This document shows, one piece after another, positions 34,906 to 46,900 of a DNA stretch of 64,000 nucleotides. How positions within the stretch are numbered: the first letter of the stretch is position 1; the number at the start of each line of letters is the position of its first letter. The stretch comes from Saccharina japonica (Eukaryota > Sar > Phaeophyceae > Laminariales > Laminariaceae): NCBI GenBank assembly GCA_008828725.1, contig MEHQ01003762.1, forward strand, positions 1 through 64,000, written 5' to 3'. The notes beneath the pieces were generated by a model. The model made no database searches. It saw only the letters and a list, made by a program, of their open reading frames with translations, and was not told the origin of the DNA. The translations under genes were made by a program, and so were the position numbers.

Positions 34906-37900
34906 TTGCAGGGAAGGTTGTGGGGGCGGGGAAGGCGGTGCCCCAAGGGGGGCGAAGGGCTGGTGCTTGCAGGTAGGGCAGGTCCACACGCCGTGCCGTT
35001 TCTGCCATCGGGTTTTCCAACGGTAAAGAAGGGGGTTTGAGAAGAGGGGGAGAAAGAAAAAGCAGGGGACGGACAAGTTCAAACAAGCGGGAACGGGAGG
35101 GGGACAGGGGGCATAAGATGGGCTTCATCGCCGGCTGGGCGTGCCAGGTTCGCAGACCCTCCCCGGTAGGCAGCGGTTACCGCAACCATCGTGTAAAACT
35201 ACGAGCGCGCAGGTCGGAGCAGGGATAGCAGACTGCACAACGCCAATAAACAAAAAAACACCGACCAACAAACACACAACAAACATAAAACAAACTGCAG
35301 CAACACCAAACACACCAAACACAGACAAACAAACGCCAGAAAACACAAACAAAAAACACAAGAAAACACAAGAAAATAAAAGCCGGACCTCCCAAAAACA
35401 CACACCCAAACCCACACACGCCCTCTCACCCGAGACTGCCCTGCCAAGAGGAGGCACTCCACGTGCCGTGGGCGATGGCACACCGTACACCGCAGCGCCG
35501 GCCACACCTCCTCCTCCCCTTCCCCCAGAGCCGCCGCCGCTGCCGCCGCCGCCGCAGCAGCCGCAGCCTTCTTGCTCCCCTTGCCCTTCTTAGTCGGGGT
35601 CTTTTTAACCTTAGCCTCCGGGTCAGCGTTAGCGCCGCAAGCGAGGCAGAGGACTTCCCAGGGCGGCGAGGCCGCGAGAAAACTTTCCATAGTGTCGCGG
35701 GGGAGGGCGGGCGTTCTTTCCTGGACGACGGTTAGCAGCCGCTCCTGGTGCGTTTGGTCCGAAGGTTGGAGTGAGAGGGCGGGAGGGGTAAGGGGGCGAG
35801 AGCGGTGGGGGTACTCGTTGGTTGTTTTCCTCAGTCATAGAGCCATTGGGCCACGCATCCCTTTCGAGACGGAGCAGGGATTTGCTTTCGGATGGACCGT
35901 TTCGGTGGGATAGGTGAAGGGTTGGGAGGGGGCGAGAGGGGGGACCAGGGTACGTATCGCGCGCGAATTGGCGAAACAAAACTGAAACCAACAAAACTCA
36001 ATAGTTTCCGTCTGCAAGTAGTAGCTTATGAATGAAAGTTCGGGACCCTCGATACCACCGCGACCAAGGCGAAAAACGCCTCCATGCGTTGTGTTATTAT
36101 AACCCAAAGCACACTCGCGAGACGGCAGTTACCGCCCTATAGTTCTCCCCCAACAACCCCCGCCCCCCCGTCCGCCGCCGACGCCTCCAAGCGACCACAG
36201 AAAAAAACAACTTGACCTCGGAGGGAAAAAAGCTACCAATTCGTAGGGAAAACCCTACCGTGTACATAATATGGCCCTTCGATAGACGAAGAAAAAACTC
36301 TAACTTCACCCCCCTGGGGTTTCTTACGAAAGCCTGAGAATTCTTAGGGCCCTTCCTACCTTGTATAGCCGCTCCAGCTGCTCCTTAAAGTGCTCGGCCG
36401 CTATCCAGAGAGGCGACCCGTCATGGTTGAATTTCTGGGCGTTCTTCCAGACCTGTGGTGCGGTGCAACAAACAGGAGGACGAGGAAGAATGTTTCGAAT
36501 GAAGAGGAGGGGGGGGCGGGGAGGGGGGGGGTCAATGGGAAGACCCTCGGAGAGGACTCACCACACTTGGGGTACGGATTTCTCTACGACCCCTTTTGGT
36601 TCTTCAAGAGGGGCAAATGTGACGACAACAAAAAAAATGATGACAGCATCGGTTACACGAAGCTTCCTGGGCGGCTCGTTTAGGGGATGGTGACTATACA
36701 ATGCAAGAACCTGTACCACGCGCGCGCGGCATTTTACTACACGTTCCGCTCGGCGCTCACACCTTTTAGTAGACGGCTCATGAGACCGCACCCCTCGTTT
36801 CATGGGGCGCTGTACCTGGGTCTTAAGAAGGTCAAGGAGCCGCGCGCTAAACCACGCAGCTCGGTTTCTCTCGCGCACCGTCATCGCGTCGCCAACGTAC
36901 CGTGACGAGGTCAAGCTCTACTCTCCCACTACGGTAAATGTAGGGTTGTTCCCGGGTGCATGGACGACACACCTCCTGTCCACACGTCTCATGCCACACG
37001 CCACCCACTTTTGTCGGCGTGGCCGACTCACACAACGCAACAAAGTCCACAGCCAATTATCAGCACCACCGCATCCCACCCCGGTCCAATCCAACAAAAG
37101 CCAACTCAACCCAACCCAACCCAAACCTAACCGAAACCAACCCAACCCAATTCAACCCCCACCCCACCCCACCCAAACCCAACCCAACCCAACGCAACCC
37201 AGCCAAACCCAACTCACAAGCTTCATGTCTCGGTAGAAAGACACGTGGTCGAACGGGGCCGTGACCGTTTCGAAAGGTAGGTGGTAGGTAGCCGGCCACT
37301 CCGGAGCCGGCGCCTCCGCCACCACCGCCTGGTGCCCTTGGCTCCTGTTCCCCTCGCAACCCGGGAAGCCATCATCTGTCGCGAAGGCAACCGAATTGCT
37401 CCCGCCAACACCACCAACACCACCATCGCCGCTAATGCCGCCACCCCTGCCAGCGTTGCCACCAGCAGCCTCCTGGTTAGTGTCGATGCTGAGCGTACCA
37501 TAACCTGCCTCCACCGTAGAAGCGGCAGCAGCGGCACCTTCATCGCGAGCAAAGCCACCACCATCCCCGCCGCCGCCGCCGCCGCTACTACCACCACCAC
37601 CGCCATCCCCACCAAGAACGCCTCCATTATCTCCATAAAACTCGCCGCCGAAACCGCCGCCGCCGCCGCCGCCGCGCGACTCCTCTTCTGGCCGGCCCCT
37701 CCCCCATCCCTCCCGCCCACCGTTAAAACACGCTTCCATGTCCCCGTCAACTCCGTCGACGCCGCCGAAAAAGCTTCCATGGCCGTAGGAAACCCCTGCT
37801 CCCGTCCCTGCCGAGGAAGAAAAAGACGAGGTGGAAACCCCTGCACTAGCGTTAGAGATGCCCTCGGCGTGGCGCGATGCGGCCAAAAACCCGCTGGCAA

Positions 37901-40900
37901 CTGCCTCCGCCCCGCCCCCGCCGCCAGCAAGACCACCGTCGCCCCCGTTGATGTCCAACGTAACTCCATTAGAGATTGAGCCAAAGTTGTCACCGGGAAC
38001 GCCGTAGCTAGGTCGGCGCTGGTGTTGCTGTTGGTGTTGGCGTTGGTTTTGGGGTTGGTGTAGGTGGTGGTATTGGTGTCGTTGTGGTTGCTGGTGTTGG
38101 TCTTGGCTTTGGTTTTGATTTTGGTACTGGCCTTGCTGTTGGTGCTGGTGCCGGTCCTGGTGTTGGTATTGCTGCTGCTGCTGCTGCTGTTGGTGCTCGT
38201 ATTGCTGCTGGAGCTGCTGCTCGTGTTGGTGTTGGGGGTGTTGTTCTTGGTGCTGGGATTCCGCGTCGAATCTCGCTCCGATCGCTGCTGGTGCTACCGG
38301 CGGAGGCATCACGGGCTCGGGCTCGGGCTCGGGGACCGGGGCGGGAGGGACGGCGGCATCGCCAGGATAGAGGCCCCCAAAAGCCCCCAGCTTGACCTTG
38401 TAGTACATCGTCTGCAGGTCCATCGGCCGCTTGATCATCACCGCGTAGAGGGGATAGCTGCTCGGCATAAAGCCGAAAGAGTTGAGGGTGAGAGGGGTGG
38501 GGTAGGAAGGGTGGGGAGAGGTGGGGGCAAGGGTCGGGGTTGAGGTGGGTGTTAAGGATGAGGTTGGGGGTGGGGGGTGGGGGGGGGGGGGCGGTGAGGT
38601 TGGCAGACTTCCGAGAAGCACGGGCATTAACGGATGGTGTAATTTATGGCCCTTTCGGGACCAATGAAAACGACCGAAACAACCGAGAAATGTAGCCTGA
38701 TCAACCACCTATCCTCGTGTGAGCACACGCGTAACAGCGCAAGTGTTATGATGTTGCGCGCGCGTGGTACGACTCCTAGGAGTGTAGTTCAGCGCTGCCG
38801 ACAGTGCGGACGGGTGGGCCGCTCGTGATCCCGCCTGGTCCAGCCCTACCCTGCCATGTCAAAGGATGCTCCTATATACTACAACGCTAAACCGAAAGCC
38901 TCAAGTCCTTGGATGCCGGTACTACAACGTTAAAACAGCAAGCCTCAAGACGTACCAATCTTCCCGGAAACGTAGCACGGTCTGCCGGTAAACCGTAGTA
39001 GCCTGAGACATACCTATCTGTCCGGTAATGTAAGACCGCTTGGGTACTCACATTAATACTCGCACAGTTCCTTAATTTTCCGGACTGAGTGGCACGGAAA
39101 ATGATATAACCAGGCACAAACGCCATATCGGTACATCAGTAATGGCCCCTCTACAGTGCCGGTTGAGTAGTGCCGGCTGCCCGCTATAGTGCATGTCAAA
39201 CCGCTTGGCACAGATGGGATCAACCAGTGCGGCAGTGTGTGGATTGGAGTAGTGCCGGTTGCTGATATAGTGCCGGTATTGTTGCCTGGCGAATACCGGC
39301 ACAGTAGAGGTACCACTATTGCTGCATTCACAACACCCATCAAAAGAGTGAGCTTCTCACCCGACGAGGTCGACGGGCTCCAGGAAGGCCAGGAAGAGTT
39401 GCTGCTGCGCCAAGAGTCGGATGATGAGCCTGAAGAACCGACGAGGAGACCGAGAGGGGGGGGGGGGGGTTACTCATTTGTTGCTTGCCCTAGCCATTTG
39501 GCCATTGGCCACGCATCCCTTTAGAGAAGGAGGGGGGAGGGGGGCACAAATTTCTCAAAACCACATCTAACAAGGAAGATTCAACGTTGAGAACTACAGC
39601 CACGTTTTTATGGGAACAAACTGCTTCAAACTAGTCTCGGTGTAAGATTGAAGGTAGAAAATCTGGGGTTTGTGGAGCCGGATGGAATCTCAACATATAT
39701 GGAAGGCGTGTTTGGTTAGGGGATATATATTTACGAGTACAGAAAGCGAGTTTGGCTGAGGCTGAAATCGCATTCAGGAGAGACAACGACACGACGGGCA
39801 CCAGACAAGAGGAGCATGCGGCAGGGTACAGAAAGCTGGCTAGTAACTGACTGGCAATAATGATAATGTTGCTGGGAGGATTGAGGGTCAAGGGTGTGCA
39901 AGACATTTTATGAAGAACATTCGTTTGCATCACGTGTCACCCTTTAGAACCCGTGTCGAGGAGAAATCATTATACAGAATACTTGGGGTTAGTTGGATAA
40001 TATGGGTAGTAGAATGTAGGTCGAGACAGGCGCAAACAGGTGCCGACAAGTTGATGGAACCACACCCACGCCGCATGGCGAAAATAGGGAAGGGGACTCT
40101 GACAAGCACATGCAAACCAGCAGTCAAGTAAGGAAAAAAACAACAACACCATGGCGACGACATAAAAAGAACACCAAAACGACCACCATCGTCTCCAACA
40201 GGTGAATACAAAAAAGCAAGCACGCGAATGAACCAAAAACAAAACAAAACAAACATACCAGCCATAAAACAAGCAAGCATACTAACAAACAATCGATCAA
40301 CCAACCAGCCAACCAACAACCTAACCACACAACAACGAAACACTCAACCAAACAAACACCACTTCAACCCTCTCTCACATCGCAATCTGGGTCAGCTCCA
40401 CCACCGAGCCATCCGTAGCAACCACGCTAATCCCCGGAGTCCCAGCACCAGCACCGCCCTCGCCAACCACCTGCAACTCCCCTGCTCCCGCCCCCTCCCC
40501 GCCAACCGCACCATTCCCCTCGCGGGGCTCCTCCCCCCAATCTTCAGAGGAGCTGCGCTTGCGATCGCCACCGGTGGCGGCGGAGGCAGCAGCTGGCGGC
40601 TTTCCTGCCCGAGGGCGTGCCAGGGCGGCCTTCGCTTTGGCTGCGGCTCGAGCGGGGGCGGAAGCCTCGTCGGCCTTGCACTTTGGACAAAGAAACTCGC
40701 CGTCTGGGACCTGTGTAGCATTCGGAGGAACATGGCAAGGTTAAGGGTGCGTGCGTATTGCGTGGGGAGGGGGGGGGGGGGTACCCATTGTCATGCATGG
40801 CCGTAGTCGCATAGCCTTCGTATGAGACCCTCGCACCGCTACAACGCCGGGGCGAAAAACGTCGGGTTACCACCGACCATGCACACATTGCTTGCAGCAA

Positions 40901-43900
40901 GCGTGAAGCGCCGTGAGCCGTGAGGTGTTGGGCGAGTCGCATGAAGGGTGAGCTGTATCCTATCAAGAACCGCTTTAGAGGCGGGCTGGCGGGGGGCGGG
41001 GGTTCTACACGTGAAAATGATATTTCGATCCCATCGACATCCATCACAACAGTGTCCGCGCTGAATTTTCATCCTGGAGAGGGGGGGGGCAGAGTTGGCA
41101 TCTTTAGAGCCGCACCAACCCACGTTTCGTAGTACTGCTGTATAAAAAAAAATGGACACCGAGTATTTGCTTCGCATTACAACAGCTCAATGTTACCTTC
41201 CCTTCGGTCATGCACGAGCAAGCCTGTTAGGGGCCTACACCATGTGCGGGAAAACCAGGTACCATTCTGGCCTTTACAAAAAATACACGTTTGAGCCCCG
41301 ATACAAATATCAAACAGAGCTTACAGTCCCGCCCAAAACGGTACTTCCGAAAGGTGGGCATCCGCGAGGTATCAGCACCCTGCGCGCTATTCGCTCGTGG
41401 GCCTTTTAGGAACGCCAGAGGGAAAAAACAAAACAAAAAAGTGCGAGCAAAAAAAAGACCACCACAGGCACCTTCCACTGCTTGGTAGAGGGGCATGGTA
41501 AAACGCGGTGTCCCAAGCTTCGTACTGTGCAAGGAGCCGCACGAGACGCGCGCGGCACGACCCTACTCTTTACTGCTGTGCGTTCACCTTACTCGTAGAC
41601 GGTGAACGAAACCAAAGAGCAATGTCACTGCATTAAGGGGAGGTGCCTTGTTTTCTGAGCTCAATGTCGCACCCGAACCGTGACTTTCGAAGAAGTTTGT
41701 TCGCTCAATCCGAGCAAGGTTTCCATGCGCCATATAGTCCTAATACAAATGATTTCTATAAACGCATCCCATACTACCCGGTAGTTTCTCCCTTAAGGAG
41801 CCCAACCGTTCAGAAGAAAAAAAATGACTCGGAAGGCATGCGCCTTATTGAAAATATTGCCACAGATGGGAAAAAAAATAAATGCAACCAACCCCTACAG
41901 TGCGATGAGGCCAAAAGTTGCCATATGCTTACGGAGTCGATGCCTCTGACTCCCAAGAGGGACACTGACAGCAGTATATGCAATATCTGTGATTGTTTTC
42001 GTGTATACCTTTTTGAGCTTGGGCTCGAGGCAAAACATGTGTATCTCCCGGTCACAGCGGTCGCAGATGAGCGTCTTGTCCGGGTTGTCATCGCGCCCGC
42101 ACAACGCACACCCTTCGGACCAAGGGACCCTCGCCAGCAACGCCTGAAACAAAAATGGAACACCCGGACCCAGGGCAAAAACAACACACGCACACACGCA
42201 AGCACAGGGCGAGAACGGTCAGAGTCGATCGGTGTCACACAGGATTGTTTGGCGATGGAGTAGTCACCAAATGTTAAGCAAATGCTAGACGGGGAGAGGG
42301 GAGGGGGGGGGAGAGAGAGAATGAGGTGGGAAGAAAGAGAGAAACGGTGCTAGACAGAGACAGAGGAGGGGGGGGGGGGCAGAGAAAAGACAGACAGATT
42401 ACCGCTACCGTCCCTTCACCCCATACTACACGACCGCATACGTACACATCAAAAGGGGAAAAACCCGTATCCTTCCCTGTCCGCCTCGAAAAGAAAAACA
42501 AACACCATGACTGACGCCGCGGCCACTCCGTCTACCTGAATGTGTTTTTCCGTCAGTCCCCCGTTCTCGCGGTCCCAGTTCGGGCCGGTGGAAGCCCAGG
42601 GGGGGGGCGTGCCCTCGAGGTCAGCGAAGTGGAGAGCGGCCAGCAGCTCCTCTGGCATTCCGTCGTCGCCTTCCGCCTTCCTCTTCCCCTTGTCCTCCTT
42701 GGGGCTGTGTATGTGTTTCGATATGTTGGTGTTCGTGTTGAGAGGGAATGGAGAGTAGGAGGGGGTGGAGGGGTTAAGGCGAGCGGGCGGTAGCTTTGGG
42801 AGTACAAGAACGGTTTTACGCATCACCGATGCAGACATCAACACCAACACCACCGCCAACAGGGACGATAAAACCCCAACACTAACACCAAACAACACCG
42901 ACACCAACGCCACCAGCAAACACAACCAGCAACACCAACACCAATACCAATATCGACACTAACACTAACATAAACCTTAAAACCGGCAACACCCAACAAC
43001 AACAACAACAACAACCAACATCAACACCGACACCCAACACCAAAATCGCCAACACCAGCACCATAAAAAACATCACCAACAGCAACACTCACAACGAGAC
43101 CCATACCAACAAAAATCGACACCGCCAACCGCAACAAGAACAGCATCACAACACCGACACGATCGCCAGCACCAGCAACTACATCACCTCGAGCATTCAC
43201 ACCAAGACCAACACCATCAACATCAACACCCGAACCCAAACCAGCACCAACACCGACACCAGCAACACCAACACCAACGACAACACCTGCATCAACATCC
43301 ACACCCCAACCAACACCCAAACTGTCCCCGACACCAACACCAACGCTAAAGCCAACACCACTACCAACAACTGTATCAACCCCACCACCAACACCGACAC
43401 CTATACCGACACCAACGCCAACACCGACACCAACACCAACATCGACAGCAACACCAACACCAACATCAATACCCAGCAACCCGGAGGTATGTACGTACCT
43501 GTTACCCCCACAAAACAAAGCAAAAAACAACCCAAAAACGAACAGACAAACAACAACAACAACAACACCAAAAACACAAAACGAAAATGAACCAAACAAC
43601 CAAACAAGGGCAACAAATCCCTGCTCACCGTTTCGCCCGCCAGGGACCCATGACCCACTGCTCCAGCAAAATATCGAAGGCTTTCGCCAGCTTATCCGCA
43701 GCAACCCAAACCTCTGAACCCTCCTTATTGTACCGCTTCCCGTTTCGCCAAACCAGCCTCACGTCGCTGGCGAAGCGCACCACGCTCTGCCCGTAGCTGG
43801 TTTTCGTAGAGGGTTGAAGCGTTGTCGGGTTGGTCGTACGACGGGGATATAAGGTGGAGACGATCAGGATGGGGGGTCAAACAGCAACAGCAAATATAGG

Positions 43901-46900
43901 GGTGGATCAGCCGAAGAAAAGCTTAAAAAAAACAACGCTAAAAACAGAAAACATACGCACCTGGTCTGGTGCAGGAGTAGCGAGCGGTTCGGCATACCTT
44001 TATTATTAGGACGAAGCCAATTGATGTAGTTTTCTGTTTACCTACATATAATACGATTTTGAACTTTTTCGTCAGGGGCATTGCAGAGAATACCGGTATG
44101 TAGAATGACTGCCAGATACCAAAAACATGAAAACAAAGAAAAGCTTAAACCGTTCGCAAGCGAAGAAACATATACCAAAACAAATAAAGACACAACACAA
44201 CACAACACAACACAACACAATACAACACAACACATACAAAACAAGCGAAATAAACGAAACAGACAAAACAGACAAAAAATAAAACAAACCCAAACCAAAT
44301 ACAATAAAACCAATATACAAAAAAAGGCAGAAAAAGCAACCAACCGACCAACAAAATGTATTACATCAAGCAGCTCTGTGTCCGAGCCCAACATAACTAC
44401 CATCTCGCGTGCCGTGTACCAGGTATACCATATCACACGGGTGATAAGATAACACACCCCCTGAAATAAATTTCAGAACCAATTTTCTCCAATACCAGCG
44501 CCTTTGGAAAGGGGGGGGGGCACCCAACCAAAATAGCGCCTTTGGGAAAAATTCGTCGGAATGTTTCCATAGACGTACGTAGTGCTCCGAGCTTTGCACT
44601 TTCTCCGTCGTCGGGAAAATCTGCGTTGAAATTCGTCGAAGGGGGTGTGCTATCGTATCACCCGGGTGTGATAAAAGGAAAATTCACAGCTAAACTCACT
44701 CGACGGCCTCGAGGCGTCGGTCTATCGTGCGCAGGTCGCACGGCTCGTCGACGAACTGGTGGTAGTCGGTGAAGACGGTGGTGTCAACCGGTCTCCGAAA
44801 GGCCATGCTCTCCGGGGCCGTGGCGAGGTAGCGCACGAGGGCGCGGCACCTGCCAAACAGAAAAAAAAAAAAAAAAAAAAAAAATTCGCTAAGGCAAGGC
44901 ATAGGCACAGGCAAGGCAACAGGAAAATTGAAAAAAAAGTTAGACAAATTTACGGGCACAATTTCAGAGTTGGTGGGTGGTGGCAATTGCGTATAAGAAA
45001 ACAAAAAAACGCATTATACACACAAGCCCAAAGCAAAGCAAAGCAAACAAAGCAAAGCAAAGCAAATCAAAAACAAAAAACATTTTGAATAGTAATACTG
45101 CAGGGCAGAGAGGAGTAATGTATTTAGTATTGCACACGTGTTAGGAGCCAAAATCCTTTGGTATCTTCGTTAGAGCCTCGATCCGCCGAGAGAAAAACAA
45201 TGCTAACCGGAGTACATGCAAATTGATGAACGTCGTGAGGAAACCGACGTTGTAAAAAAGTCCAGTAGGTGAGGAAGGGGAGGAAGGGGGAGGGGGGCGC
45301 GGGGGGGGGCGTCCATCATCGCGAGATGACGGCGGAAAACACAAAGACGGAAAAACAAAGGAAAGAACGCGTGAAACTGAACAAAAAGCGACTAAAGAAT
45401 CGACAAACCGAAAAAAAAAATTGACGAGAGGTTAATACGTGGAAACAAAAACAAAAGCAAACGTGGCGAGTTGTTGGCGGTAAAACACAAAATGTGAATT
45501 ACAGGATGAACAAAACCCAGAGCAAGACGTCCAGGAAAAGACACAAAAGGTCGTCCACGCAGCCTACGTACTGCTACCACGCATAAATCAGACCAAAAAT
45601 GAGAGGAAGAAAAAAAAACAAGAGCACTACCGATACTTCTATAGCGGGCTTCGACGCACTTACGAAAGTCACCGCCTTTCACGCACCCCATCCCACCCCA
45701 CCCTACCCCCTTCCCCCACCACCCCTACCCCCCACCCCTCCTCACCTCCGCATGCTGTCGGTCTTCGCCCCCCCGTGCGCATCTCCGACAGGCTCCACCA
45801 CCTTAGGCGAGCCACTCTTCCCCTCGCCACTACCGCAGACGTCTATCGTCCCGCTCCCCCCTATAGACGCCGCACAGATGGGCGGGGGTGGGGTGTCGGT
45901 TGCCCGAACACCCCGCATCGGCAGCAGCGTTCCCGGGAGCAAAGGCTCGTCTCCAGGGCCAAGCTCCAGCCCCACCACATCGGAGGGGTTGTCGATTAGG
46001 TGGTCCACGAGGGCCTGGGTGGGCGGGGGGGGGGGGTCACAAGCGCGAGGCGGTGTTTTTGCATAACAGGTTTTCCTGTGTCCTTTTGACATCGCGTTGT
46101 TTGTATTTCGTTTAGTGCTCGTAATGCCTTTTTGCGTTCTCACCCATACTTCCGTGTGTGTTTTATTTAATATGTTCCAAATGTTTTTGCGCGTGTGTTT
46201 CGAAGAGTACTCCCCTGCGTTTTTTTTGTTACAACTATTTTTTTTTGTTCTTCGGTGATGTGACTTGTGCGCGAGCTTTCGCGTGTGAAGGGAGCGAAGC
46301 AGAGATACCCTCAAGCAGGGGATTAAACGATGGCATCCACAGCAGCGAAAACGTCCATCCCACAGACACACAAACAAGCCGCGCCCGAGCCCACCACGAC
46401 ACCGCTCCACTCCCAGCCAAATCGCCCCCCGAACAAACATCTCAGGTGGCTCAACACCGGCCTTTCAAGCCGGACCGGGAGCAATTCGACAACGACAACC
46501 CCTACCACCGCGACATAGCACCAACCGCAGCACCAACCACGTCATCGACCACAACACCCACACCAACATCAACACCAACAGCCCCGCCAACACACATATC
46601 ATCACCAACACCGACACCGACACCAACACCAACAACTACACCAACACCTATACCAACATCCACACCAACACCAACACCAACAACTACACCATCACCAACA
46701 CCAACCACAACACCCCCCCCACCCGGCGCGCGTCTCCCTTCTGTGGCATACCTCTAACGCGATGTCTTTGGTGTAGCGCGCGGTAAAAGGCTTGTAGACA
46801 TCGGGGCTAATAGATCTGGCCATGGCCTCGAGGACGAAGGCAGGTGCGGACTCGCCCTTGTTGATTTCGATAGCTTCCTGCGCTCCCGGGAAGCGGTGCG

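Noticed and set aside
42882-43704. Minus-strand Val/Gly/Leu-rich frames that look like membrane proteins
   Set aside because: Translation of the (GTTGGT)n intronic array; hydrophobicity comes from repeat composition. Only the last part near 43629-43796 is real (exon 9).
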